Assembly: GCA_963750495.1 (NCBI GenBank)
Contig: CAVVQV010000006.1
Location: forward strand, 438,427 to 502,426
DNA from: JANLYC01 sp963750495
GTDB taxonomy: Bacteria > Actinomycetota > Actinomycetes > Propionibacteriales > Nocardioidaceae
Direction: 5' to 3'
Length of the DNA stretch: 64,000 nt
The notes below the pieces were generated by a model, which saw only the letters and a list, made by a program, of their open reading frames with translations, made no database searches and had not been told where the DNA came from. Positions 8,645-16,814 of this stretch are shown here, one piece after another. The translations under genes were made by a program, and so were the position numbers. The first letter of the stretch is position 1, and each line of letters begins with the position of its first letter.

Positions 8645-9016
8645 GTGATGCAACTCGTACAGGTTGCCCAGCACGCTGATGATCTCGATCGCGCCGCCGC
8701 CTTCTACAGCGAGCTGCTGCAGACGCCGCCCGCCGGCCGGTTCGACCCACCCGGACTGCTGTTCTTCGACCTCGACGGGGTACGGCTGCTGCTCGAGACG
8801 GGTGCTCCACCGGCGGTGATCTATCTCGGGGTCGAGGACGTGCAGGCCACGGTCAAGTCCCTGCGAGATCGCGGGGTGGCGATCGTGAGCGAGCCACAGG
8901 TCATCTTCACCCACGAGGACGACGCCCTCGGGCCTGCCGGTACGCAGGAGTGGATGGCTTTCATCACCGACTCCGAAGGAAACACGGTGGGCCTGGTCTC
9001 CCGCCTCCGGACATGA
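8645..9016 (+). CDS. VOC family (glyoxalase/bleomycin-resistance fold) protein
   Basis: A 123-residue single VOC module made of two beta-alpha-beta-beta-beta halves, ending in the typical AFITDSEGNTVGLVS. Possible metal ligands include H10 and the late Glu, but the enzymatic reaction cannot be assigned. A GTG and an ATG are adjacent (8645 and 8648); AGGAGA lies 8 nt before the GTG and GAGG 5 nt before the ATG, so either may be used. It converges on ino1 and shares a hairpin terminator with it. Confidence 0.8.
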   Translation: MMQLVQVAQHADDLDRAAAFYSELLQTPPAGRFDPPGLLFFDLDGVRLLLETGAPPAVIYLGVEDVQATVKSLRDRGVAIVSEPQVIFTHEDDALGPAGTQEWMAFITDSEGNTVGLVSRLRT

Positions 9017-9050
9017 CAAGACCCCGCCTGCCGGGACAGACGGGGCCTTG
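9017..9050 (-). terminator. Hairpin terminator between VOC gene and ino1
   Basis: The arms 9017-9030 and 9037-9050 enclose a 6-nt loop. In the minus-strand RNA all 14 pairs form, two of them G-U; on the plus strand these become A-C mismatches, so the stem favours the ino1 transcript. There is no U-run, as is common in actinobacterial terminators. Confidence 0.6.
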
Positions 9051-9073
9051 ACTGATTCAGGAAACGGCGGTGC

Positions 9074-10153
9074 TCAGCGCTCCACCTCGCCGCGGATGAA
9101 CGCCTCGACCGAGGCGCGACCCTCGTCGTCGGGGCGCTGCACCGGCGGGGACTTCATCAGGTAGGACGACGCGGCCAGCAGCGCGCCACCGATGCCGCGG
9201 TCCTTGGCGATCTTGGCGGCGCGGATCGCGTCGATGATGATGCCGGCCGAGTTGGGGGAGTCCCAGACCTCGAGCTTGTACTCCATGTTCAGCGGCACGT
9301 TGCCGAAGGCGCGACCCTCGAGGCGGACGTAGGCCCACTTCCGGTCGTCGAGCCACTGGACGTAGTCCGAGGGACCGATGTGGACGTTCTTGGCGCCCAG
9401 GTCGTGGTCGATGTTGGACGTGACCGCCTGGGTTTTGGAGACCTTCTTCGACTCCAACCGCTCGCGCTCCAACATGTTCTTGAAGTCCATGTTGCCGCCG
9501 ACGTTGAGCTGGTACGTGCGGTCGAGCACGACGCCGCGGTCCTGGAAGAGCTTGGCCAGCACGCGGTGGGTGATGGTGGCACCGACCTGCGACTTGATGT
9601 CGTCGCCGATGATCGGCACTCCGGCGTCCTCGAACTTCTTCGCCCAGACCGGGTCTGAGGCGATGAAAACGGGCAGCGCGTTCACGAACGCGACACCGGC
9701 GTCGATCGCGCACTGTGCGTAGAACTTGTCAGCGTCCTCAGAACCCACCGGAAGGTAGGACACGAGCACGTCGGCCTGGGTCTCCTTGAGCACCGCGACG
9801 ATGTCGACGGGCTCGCTGTCGCTCTCGTCGATGGTCTCGCGGTAGTACTTGCCGAGGCCGTCAAGCGTGTGACCGCGCTGGACCGTGATGCCCGTGGGCG
9901 GCACGTCGCAGATCTTGATCGTGTTGTTCTCGCTCGCCGTCGTGGCGTCCGCCAGATCGAAGCCGACCTTCTTGGCGTCGACGTCGAAGGCGGCGACGAA
10001 CTCGACGTCGCGGACGTGATATTCACCGAACTGCACATGCATCAGCCCGGGAACGCTCCCTGACGGGTCGGCGTCCTGGTAGTAGTGAACGCCCTGGATC
10101 AGTGACGTGGCGCAGTTGCCTACGCCAACGATGGCTACACGGACCGAAGCCAT
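9074..10153 (-). CDS. ino1: myo-Inositol-3-phosphate synthase
   Basis: A 359-residue enzyme that converts glucose-6-phosphate to inositol-3-phosphate with NAD, the first step toward phosphatidylinositol, mycothiol and related actinobacterial products. The NAD-binding motif AIVGVGNCATSL is at residues 6-17 and the family-specific NVGGNMDFKNML and DHDLGAKNVHIGPSDYV are intact. ATG 10153 has GAGGAGA upstream at good spacing. The gene lies 10 bp behind a PadR regulator on the same strand, the arrangement of Rv0047c-Rv0046c in M. tuberculosis. Confidence 0.95.
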   Translation of the reverse strand: MASVRVAIVGVGNCATSLIQGVHYYQDADPSGSVPGLMHVQFGEYHVRDVEFVAAFDVDAKKVGFDLADATTASENNTIKICDVPPTGITVQRGHTLDGLGKYYRETIDESDSEPVDIVAVLKETQADVLVSYLPVGSEDADKFYAQCAIDAGVAFVNALPVFIASDPVWAKKFEDAGVPIIGDDIKSQVGATITHRVLAKLFQDRGVVLDRTYQLNVGGNMDFKNMLERERLESKKVSKTQAVTSNIDHDLGAKNVHIGPSDYVQWLDDRKWAYVRLEGRAFGNVPLNMEYKLEVWDSPNSAGIIIDAIRAAKIAKDRGIGGALLAASSYLMKSPPVQRPDDEGRASVEAFIRGEVER

Positions 10154-10163
10154 TCGGCTCTCC

Positions 10164-10826
10164 TCATTCCCGGTTGTCGACACCGGACGGGGTTCCGTCG
10201 GTGCTGGTGGTGGTGTTGTCGTATACGTCGACTCGGTCGGCAGGCACCTTCAGCGACGTCGGTGTCCCTGAGACCCGCTCGGAGTCGATGAGCTCGGTAA
10301 GCCAGCGCACTTCGCGCTCAGCGGACTCGAGCCCGTGTCGCTGAAGCTCCAACGTGTAGGCGTCGACCCGCTCACGTGAGCGCGCCAGCGACGTACGCAC
10401 TCCGTCGAGTCGCTCCTCGAGCCGGCTGCGTCGACCCTCGAGGATGCGGATGCGGGTCTCGGCCGTTGTGGAGCCGAAGAACGCGAAGTGGACGCCGAAG
10501 TTGTCGTCCTCCCACGCGCTCGGGCCGGCGGCGGAGACCAGTGCCGCGAAGCGGTCCTTGCCGTCGGCGGTGAGCTTGTAGACGATCTTGCCGCGCCGGC
10601 CGCCTCGGACCGGCAACTCGGCTGTCGTCTCGAGGTGCGTGGTGTCCTCGGTGATGAGGCCGTCACGCAGCATCTGCTTCAAGCAGGGGTACAGCGAACC
10701 GTAGGACAGCACGCGCCCCCAGCCGAACAGGCCGTTGACCCGTTTGCGCAGCTCGTAGCCGTGCATCGGTGCCTCGTGCAGCAGTCCGAGGACCGCGAGC
10801 TCGAGAGCGTCACCGCGCTTGGCCAC
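10164..10826 (-). CDS. PadR family transcriptional regulator
   Basis: A 220-residue regulator with the winged-helix PadR domain at residues 5-90 (LELAVLGLLHEAPMHGYELRKR, then the wing with RGGRRGKIVYKLT, with conserved GSLYPCL) and a C-terminal coiled-coil-like Vir region (residues 130-195) rich in Arg and Glu for dimerisation. GTG 10826 has AGGAGCAGGA upstream. Cotranscription with ino1 ten bases downstream suggests that it controls inositol synthesis and its own expression; the palindrome at 10895-10909 is a candidate operator. Confidence 0.88.
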   Translation of the reverse strand: MAKRGDALELAVLGLLHEAPMHGYELRKRVNGLFGWGRVLSYGSLYPCLKQMLRDGLITEDTTHLETTAELPVRGGRRGKIVYKLTADGKDRFAALVSAAGPSAWEDDNFGVHFAFFGSTTAETRIRILEGRRSRLEERLDGVRTSLARSRERVDAYTLELQRHGLESAEREVRWLTELIDSERVSGTPTSLKVPADRVDVYDNTTTSTDGTPSGVDNRE

Positions 10827-10894
10827 GTCCTGCTCCTGACAGCTAGTCTTTGGTCCGTTGGGTACGACGTCTCGGTCACACCTATCGGAACCAC

Positions 10895-10909
10895 GTATCG
10901 ACATGATAC
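10895..10909. promoter_or_regulatory. Candidate PadR operator, GTATCGACATGATAC
   Basis: A perfect inverted repeat GTATC-N5-GATAC lies 69 bp upstream of the padR start. It contains TATCAT on the minus strand, which could be the -10 of the padR-ino1 promoter, so a bound dimer would block it. Assignment to this PadR protein is inferred from position. Confidence 0.45.
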
Positions 10910-11004
10910 ATCGTTACGCTACTACGCAGAAATCAGGGAGCAGTGTCGTGCGCGCCATGGCAGTTGGAATCAACGCCCTGACATCTCGTACCCTCGAAGG
11001 CACC

Positions 11005-11418
11005 ATGTGGTCACAACGCTCAGTCATCGACTACTCGCTGCAGCGGCGAGCCACGTTGGCGACCCTGTTCCGGGGGGGTGGAGTGGCGACGGAGGACGTC
11101 TGCGACGCCGATCCCTACACGCTGCGGGCGGCCAAGCACCACGGGGAGCCGGCTCCGGTGCCCTGCCCCGTGTGCAAGAAGCCCGAACTGGCGCACTTGT
11201 CCTACGTCTTCGGCGACGAGCTCGGCCAGTACTCGGGGCGGATCAAGTCGCGCACCGAGATCGAGGCCATGGCGCACGAGCACGGCGAGATCCGGATCTA
11301 CGTCCTCGAGGTCTGCCGCAGCTGTGGGTGGAACCATCTGGTGGAGTCGTACGTTGTTGGCGACGGCGTACCTCGCAAGCCTCCGCGCCGGCAACGGACC
11401 GTCGAGGACGACGACTGA
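11005..11418 (+). CDS. DUF5318 family zinc-ribbon-like protein (Rv0049-like)
   Basis: A 137-residue soluble protein with two Cys pairs, CPVC near residue 52 and CRSC near residue 103, likely to bind one zinc ion. It matches the DUF5318 proteins found between padR-ino1 and ponA1 in actinobacteria; function is unknown. ATG 11005 is chosen because conserved sequence begins there (MWSQRSVIDYSLQRR); GAAGG lies just upstream. It is divergent from padR. A basic, acidic-ended tail closes the protein. Confidence 0.8.
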   Translation: MWSQRSVIDYSLQRRATLATLFRGGGVATEDVCDADPYTLRAAKHHGEPAPVPCPVCKKPELAHLSYVFGDELGQYSGRIKSRTEIEAMAHEHGEIRIYVLEVCRSCGWNHLVESYVVGDGVPRKPPRRQRTVEDDD

Positions 11419-11446
11419 GCCGTGACACGACGGCCGGGGCTGCGCA

Positions 11447-11465
11447 ATGACGCACCGCCCGTCAT
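11447..11465 (+). terminator. Small hairpin downstream of DUF5318 gene
   Basis: ATGACG (11447-11452) pairs with CGTCAT (11460-11465) around a 7-nt loop in the 112-bp gap before the PBP gene. It is short and lacks a U-run, so it may be a weak terminator or a chance palindrome. Confidence 0.25.
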
Positions 11466-11530
11466 CCTTGACCTGAGCACCGATCCGATCAGCAGGCGAC
11501 ACGCACCTGATCACAACCTGGAAGAAGCCT

Positions 11531-13939
11531 GTGAGCGACACACAACCACCCGCGAGTGGCCCCGGCCGTCGGGCCGCCCGACCCGGCTCGCGCCGCGCAT
11601 CCGCAGGCAAGACGACCGGCTCTGCCGGGCGCAAAGCGACCGGTCCAGCCGGGAGCGCCAAGGGTAGGAATGGTGGGAATGGTGGGAATGGTGGCAAGCC
11701 CTTCGGCAGCGGCAAGAAGGGCAGGGTCCGGGCCCGTGACCTGCAGGGCTGGCCGAAGGTCCGCCACATCGCGAAGAAGACCGCCAAGTGGGGCTCGATC
11801 GCGGCCTTCTCGGGTTTCGTGGTGCTCGCGATCGCGGTCTACATCACCTACAAGATGATCGACATCCCCAACCCCAACGCGACCTTCCAGGCCCAGACGA
11901 CCACGGTGTACTACTCCGACGGTAAGCACGTGCTGGGCCAGTTCGCGTTGCAGAACCGCGACAGCATCCCGCTGAGCGAGATGCCGCGGTCACTGCAGGA
12001 CGCCGCCATGTCGGCGGAGGACAGGTCGTTCGAGACCAACAAGGGTCTGGATCCCCGCGGGATCCTGCGCGCCGCGTGGAGCAACCTGCACTCGGGGAGC
12101 AGCACCCAGGGTGCGTCGACGATCACCCAGCAGTACGTGAAGATCCTGTACCTCTCGCAGGAACGCACCTGGAAACGCAAGATCAAGGAAGCCTTCCTCG
12201 CGGTCAAGGTCCAGAACACGCTGAGCAAGGACCAGATCCTGGAGGGGTATCTCAACACGATCTACTTCGGGCGCGGCGCGTACGGCGTCCAAGCTGCCTC
12301 CAAGGCCTACTTCGCAAAGGATGCGAAGGACCTCACCGTCCCCGAGAGTGCCGTCCTGGCGTCTGTGCTGAACTCCCCCAACGCGCTCGACCCGGAGCAG
12401 GGCAAGGCGGCTCGGCAGGCATTGCTGGACCGGTACCGCTACGTCCTCAGCGGCATGGTGTCGATGGGCAACCTCGACAGCGCCCAGGGACAGAAGTTCG
12501 AGAAGCACCTGCCGAAGTTCCCGGAGATCCGACAGGTGAGCAAGTACGGCGGGCAGAAGGGCTACTTGCTCAACCTCGTCCAGAACGAGCTTCTGGCGGC
12601 GGACTTCAGTGAGGAAGAGATCAACGGCGGCGGACTGCGCGTCGTGACGACGCTGGACTGGCAAGACCAGCTCGCGGCCCAGCATGCTGTCAAGGTCATC
12701 CGCCCCAAGGGCAAGAACCAGCTCCACATCGCGCTTGCATCGGTCGAACCGGGGACCGGCGCCCTGCGGGCGATGATCGGTGGACGGAACTACACCGGCC
12801 CGGGTCCCCAGGACCAGGTGAACCTCGCGACGGCCGCCAGCCCGGCAGGTTCGACGTTCAAGCCCTTCGCGCTCGCGGCCGGCCTCGAGAGCGGCCTGAC
12901 GCTGCGCAGCACTTTCAACGGTTCGTCACCGCTGACGTTGCCCGACGGCTCCACGGTTCGCAACGAGGGCGAGAGCTCGGGTGTCCCCTCGGGTATCTCC
13001 TATGGCACCGTCGATCTGCTCAAGGCGACCGAGGACTCGATCAACACGGCGTACGTCGACATGACGACGAAGATTCCGGACGGCCCGCAGAAGGTCCTCG
13101 ACTCGGCCGTGACGGCCGGCATACCGAAGAGTCCGCAGCTGTCACCGGGCCTGACGGCGAACGGTCGCATCGCGCTGGGGATCGCCAGCATCAGGCCGGT
13201 CGAGATGGCCGAGGCGTACGCGACGTTCGCCGACAACGGCGAGCACAGCAGCTGGTACATCCTGCAGAAGGTCAGCGACGAAAACGGTCTGCGGATGGAG
13301 CACAAGGACCAGTCCGACCGCGCCTTCACACCAGCGATCGCCAGCAACGTGTCGTATGCGTTGCAGCAGGTCGTGGAGAACGGCACGGGCCAGCGGGCGA
13401 CGGCGCTGGGCCGGCCGGCAGCAGGCAAGACCGGCACGGCTACCGCGACGCAGGCCAACGGCGATCAGCGCGTGGTGTCGTCGTGGTTCACCGGCTACAC
13501 CCCGCAGCTGTCCACCGCTGTCACGCTCACGCGCGGCAACGGAACCAAGCCACTCGATGGCTATCTGGACACGTTCTTCGGAGCCGACTACCCGACCGAG
13601 ACGTGGACGGAGTACATGACGGCGGCGCTCGAGGGCGAGCCGGTCAAGGACTTCCCGCCGCCGGCCGAGCTGCAGGGCCAGAGCCCGACCTATGCACCAC
13701 CCCCACCCCCGACGACGACCGCCCCGCCGCCGACGACGGCTCCGACGACGACGGCTCCGACCACGACCGCCCCGCCGACGACGACGGCTCCGACCACGAC
13801 GGCTCCGACCACGACGGCTCCGACCACGACGAGTACGACCGGGCCTCCGACCTGTCTGCCCGGAACGTGTCCGACGACCACGACGACGACGTCGTTCGGG
13901 CCTACCAGATCCGGTGGGACGACGCGCGCCGGACCGTGA
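11531..13939 (+). CDS. ponA: Class A penicillin-binding protein (PonA1-type)
   Basis: An 802-residue bifunctional peptidoglycan synthase. A basic, Gly-rich cytoplasmic N-terminus (about 85 residues) leads to one transmembrane helix near residues 88-110. The GT51 transglycosylase domain has catalytic E163 in AEDRSF and the GASTITQQ motif. The transpeptidase domain has S441-TFK, S503-IN and K633-TG. The C-terminus is a Pro/Thr tail of repeated TTTAP units, likely wall-spanning. GTG 11531 has only a weak purine stretch upstream. The neighbours DUF5318 and GT87 match Rv0049-Rv0050-Rv0051. Confidence 0.95.
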   Translation: MSDTQPPASGPGRRAARPGSRRASAGKTTGSAGRKATGPAGSAKGRNGGNGGNGGKPFGSGKKGRVRARDLQGWPKVRHIAKKTAKWGSIAAFSGFVVLAIAVYITYKMIDIPNPNATFQAQTTTVYYSDGKHVLGQFALQNRDSIPLSEMPRSLQDAAMSAEDRSFETNKGLDPRGILRAAWSNLHSGSSTQGASTITQQYVKILYLSQERTWKRKIKEAFLAVKVQNTLSKDQILEGYLNTIYFGRGAYGVQAASKAYFAKDAKDLTVPESAVLASVLNSPNALDPEQGKAARQALLDRYRYVLSGMVSMGNLDSAQGQKFEKHLPKFPEIRQVSKYGGQKGYLLNLVQNELLAADFSEEEINGGGLRVVTTLDWQDQLAAQHAVKVIRPKGKNQLHIALASVEPGTGALRAMIGGRNYTGPGPQDQVNLATAASPAGSTFKPFALAAGLESGLTLRSTFNGSSPLTLPDGSTVRNEGESSGVPSGISYGTVDLLKATEDSINTAYVDMTTKIPDGPQKVLDSAVTAGIPKSPQLSPGLTANGRIALGIASIRPVEMAEAYATFADNGEHSSWYILQKVSDENGLRMEHKDQSDRAFTPAIASNVSYALQQVVENGTGQRATALGRPAAGKTGTATATQANGDQRVVSSWFTGYTPQLSTAVTLTRGNGTKPLDGYLDTFFGADYPTETWTEYMTAALEGEPVKDFPPPAELQGQSPTYAPPPPPTTTAPPPTTAPTTTAPTTTAPPTTTAPTTTAPTTTAPTTTSTTGPPTCLPGTCPTTTTTTSFGPTRSGGTTRAGP
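13690..13850 (+). repeat. Tandem Thr-Ala-Pro codon repeat in the PBP tail
   Basis: Near-identical ACGACGGCTCCG-type units encode TTTAP/TTTAPP about eight times. Such tracts vary in length by slippage and give an extended, probably glycosylatable linker outside the membrane. Confidence 0.7.
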
Positions 13940-14010
13940 GGGGAAGTCTGGCCGAGCCTGAGTGGCCGGTCCTCTCGTAGCAGCGCGCGAGCATGAGGCA
14001 CGATGGCTCC

Positions 14011-15660
14011 GTGCCGTTCGCGCAGACCACCCGCACCAGTGACGACGTCGTCGCGCCTACTCTCGCCGATCCGCTGGCCAGAGCCGCCACCGGCCGGGTG
14101 GGTGGCCCGATCGGTCGACGCGCGCGTGCGGGGCGGGGTTGGTGGACGCCGCTACGACTGACCCTGGTCGTGGTGACGATCTGCTTCGGTCTCGGAGTGG
14201 TGCAGAAGTCGCCGTGCGTCGTACCGAAATGGTCCGACGCCGCCACGCCGAAGGCGTTCTCGCACATGTGCTACTCGGACATCGGCTACTTGTACGCCGG
14301 TCGCGGCCTGGCAGAGGGGATCCTCCCGTACACCCCGGTCGACGACCTGCCTGAGGTCGCCCAGCCGGCCACCAGCGCCGACGAGCACCAGCTGTCGATC
14401 GAGTACCCCGTGCTCACCGGCGTGTGGATGGGCGTCACCGGTGCCATCACACACCTCATCGGCAAAGACCCGGACGTGTCGAAGCTAGCGCCCTCACAGG
14501 TATCGGGAAACCTCGACGTGCAGTACGACAGCGCGGTGTTCTGGGGCGTGAACGCGGTCGGCTTCTTCGTCGTGCTGCTGATCGCGATGGGTCTTCTCGT
14601 GGCGGCGCAACGACGGCGGCCGTGGGATGCGATGTACGTCGCGGCAGCTCCGGTGCTCGCGCTCACGGCAATGATCAACTGGGACGTGCTGGCCATCGGC
14701 ATGGTCGCCGGTGCGCTGTGGGCCTGGTCGACGCGAAGACCGGTGGTCGCGGGCATCTTCATCGGGCTCGGGGCGGCGACGAAGCTGTACCCACTGTTCC
14801 TGCTCGGCCCGCTGCTCGTGCTGTGCTTCCGTGAGCGAAAGATGGCGCCCTTCAACAAGGCGGCCGTGGCGGCGGCCGTGGCGTGGGTGGCGGTCGACCT
14901 CCCCATCTATCTGTGGTCGCCGACGGAGTTCCTGTGGTTCTGGAAGTTCAACTCCAGCCGGGGGCCGGACTTCGGGTCCCTGTGGCTGGTCAACTCGATC
15001 GTGCGCGGCCAGGACGCCGCCGCCAGTGCCCACACGATCAACCTGGTGACCTGGGTCTTCTTCGGATCCTGCTGTGTCGCGATCGCCGCCTTGGCGTTGC
15101 TGGCTCCGCGACGGCCGCGGCTCCCGCAGCTGATGTTGCTGGTGACCATCGCGTTCCTGCTCGTCAACAAGGTCTACTCACCGCAGTACGTGCTGTGGTT
15201 GCTGCCCTTCGCAGCACTGGCGCGTCCGCGGTGGCGCGACCTGATCATCTGGCAGACGTGCGAGATCCTGTACTTCTTCGCGGTGTGGATGCACATCGCC
15301 GACTTCTTCGTGGCCGCCGGGCACATCGACTGGTGGTACGTGATGGGCATCCTCATCCGGGTTGGCGGGGAGCTCTACCTGGCCGCCGTCGTGGTGCGGG
15401 ACATCCTGCTGCCCTGGCATGACCCGGTCCGCATGGACGGTCTGTCCGACGACCCGTTGGGCGGGGTGCTGGACGAGGGGATCGACGCCGAGGACGAGGC
15501 GGACCGGCCCTGGCGCGACCCCGGGCCGTCGCCGCTGACCGAACGGCTCAACTGGTACACCGGCCAGAACCGAGGCGCCGCCGATCCCAGTCCGGCCGAT
15601 CCCAGTCCGGCCGATCCCAGTCCGGCCGATCCCGACCAGGACCCGATCTACGCCCCTTGA
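14011..15660 (+). CDS. GT87 family membrane glycosyltransferase (Rv0051-like)
   Basis: A roughly 549-residue polytopic membrane protein with about ten hydrophobic segments. It resembles polyprenyl-phosphate-mannose-using GT87 enzymes that extend lipoglycans in the outer leaflet; the acidic YSDIGYLY stretch in the first external loop could hold catalytic acids. GTG 14011 is chosen because CACGAT lies 6 nt before it; ATG 13993, six codons earlier, is an alternative with no better ribosome site. The C-terminus ends in a tandem ADPSP repeat. The gene follows ponA as in mycobacteria and converges on the alanine racemase-like gene. Confidence 0.82.
   Translation: MPFAQTTRTSDDVVAPTLADPLARAATGRVGGPIGRRARAGRGWWTPLRLTLVVVTICFGLGVVQKSPCVVPKWSDAATPKAFSHMCYSDIGYLYAGRGLAEGILPYTPVDDLPEVAQPATSADEHQLSIEYPVLTGVWMGVTGAITHLIGKDPDVSKLAPSQVSGNLDVQYDSAVFWGVNAVGFFVVLLIAMGLLVAAQRRRPWDAMYVAAAPVLALTAMINWDVLAIGMVAGALWAWSTRRPVVAGIFIGLGAATKLYPLFLLGPLLVLCFRERKMAPFNKAAVAAAVAWVAVDLPIYLWSPTEFLWFWKFNSSRGPDFGSLWLVNSIVRGQDAAASAHTINLVTWVFFGSCCVAIAALALLAPRRPRLPQLMLLVTIAFLLVNKVYSPQYVLWLLPFAALARPRWRDLIIWQTCEILYFFAVWMHIADFFVAAGHIDWWYVMGILIRVGGELYLAAVVVRDILLPWHDPVRMDGLSDDPLGGVLDEGIDAEDEADRPWRDPGPSPLTERLNWYTGQNRGAADPSPADPSPADPSPADPDQDPIYAP
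15580..15639 (+). repeat. 15-bp tandem repeat at the GT87 3' end
   Basis: Three identical copies of GCCGATCCCAGTCCG followed by a partial copy encode (ADPSP)3-ADP at the cytoplasmic C-terminus. A likely slippage hotspot that changes only tail length. Confidence 0.85.
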
Positions 15661-15704
15661 ACTTCTCAGCCCGAACTTCCCAACCCAGATCCCCAGTCCT
15701 GGCC

Positions 15705-15756
15705 GCACGTTTGCCTAGTTCACAAGCCACCTGGCTTGTGAACTAGGCAAACGTGC
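15705..15756. repeat. Perfect 52-bp palindrome (copy 1 of a dispersed element)
   Basis: Two perfect 25-bp arms (15705-15729 and 15732-15756) surround a 2-base centre; each arm includes TTTGCCTAGTTCACAAGCCA or its complement. It lies between convergent genes (GT87 and alr-like) and could act as a bidirectional terminator. A related copy lies at 47851-47901, so this is a repeat family rather than an ordinary terminator. Confidence 0.9.
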
Positions 15757-15790
15757 CGCTCGGAGTGGGGGTTTGCCTCGGGGGAGGGGG

Positions 15791-16807
15791 TCAGGAGGTG
15801 ATGACGGCGTCGAACGTGGTCGTGGTGAACCGCACGCGTACCTCGACCTCGTCGCCCACCGCCGGCACGGTCTTGCCGGCCGGCACGAACACCAGACTGG
15901 CCTGCATGTGGGGCGGTTCGACGAACCACAGCTGCTTCCCGTTGACGACGTAGGGCGACCGGGCCCGGCCCGTCGCCTCGAGCCCACCCCGCGCCACCGC
16001 CACCGCTCGCTGGCGCGCCGAGGCCGCGGGTGTCGGAGCCTCCAGCGCGACCCCGTGCGCGGTGCCGCCCGACACGACCAGCATCGTGCCTGCCTTCGCG
16101 AAGGGGCGCTGCCGGTAACCGGCCGTCTCACCCTTCTCGACCGCGTGCGCGTCCAGCACCGTGGCGCGGGCGGTCAGCGCCTTGCGGTCGCCCAGCCACA
16201 GCGACGTACCGACGCGGGGGCGGAACTCCACGTCGGGGTGACTGCGCCGCAGGTCGCCCAGTTCCGCCGATGACAGGTGAGACACGTACCACCGCGCAGT
16301 GGGGGCGGTGGCCAGCAACCGCTCGACCTCGTCACGGTGGCCGCCTTCGAGTGGGAGGTGCGCCGCATGACCTTCGACGCGCACCCCCCGGGCCGCGGCG
16401 GCCATCGCCGGGAGCTCGTCGAGGGAGAACCCGTACCGCCGCATCGACGTGAGGGCTTCGAGAACGATGCGCGGCGTCCCGTCGACATCGGCCAGCGCCG
16501 CCAGGTCGTCGGCGCGTCCGACCGTGTGGATGACCCGGTCGCCGTACGTCAGCGCCGGCAGGAAGGGGCGCCACGGTTCGAGCACCAGGATGTCGCCCTC
16601 GAACCGCTGTCGGACCTCGGACACCTCCGCGTAGGTGCCGACCGCGATCGTGTCGACGCCGAGCCACTCGGCCTTGCGCGCCAGCCGCCCCACGGTGAAC
16701 CCGTAGCCGTTGCCTTTCGCGACCGGGACGATGCCCGGGACAGTCTCGGCGACGCTGTGCAGGTGGTCGCGCCAGCGTGGTCCGTCGACGTACAGCGTCA
16801 GTGGCAT
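15791..16807 (-). CDS. Alanine racemase-like PLP enzyme
   Basis: A 338-residue protein with a fold-type III PLP barrel: the Schiff-base lysine is K31 in VPVAKGNGYGFTV, followed by a beta/alpha barrel and a C-terminal beta domain. It is shorter than, and diverged from, canonical Alr, so it may act on alanine or another amino acid. The start lies 7 bp behind the FemX-like gene, indicating one operon; supplying a D-amino acid for wall cross-links is an inference from this pairing. The gene converges on GT87 across the long palindrome. Confidence 0.8.
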   Translation of the reverse strand: MPLTLYVDGPRWRDHLHSVAETVPGIVPVAKGNGYGFTVGRLARKAEWLGVDTIAVGTYAEVSEVRQRFEGDILVLEPWRPFLPALTYGDRVIHTVGRADDLAALADVDGTPRIVLEALTSMRRYGFSLDELPAMAAAARGVRVEGHAAHLPLEGGHRDEVERLLATAPTARWYVSHLSSAELGDLRRSHPDVEFRPRVGTSLWLGDRKALTARATVLDAHAVEKGETAGYRQRPFAKAGTMLVVSGGTAHGVALEAPTPAASARQRAVAVARGGLEATGRARSPYVVNGKQLWFVEPPHMQASLVFVPAGKTVPAVGDEVEVRVRFTTTTFDAVITS

Positions 16808-16814
16808 GGGTCCC

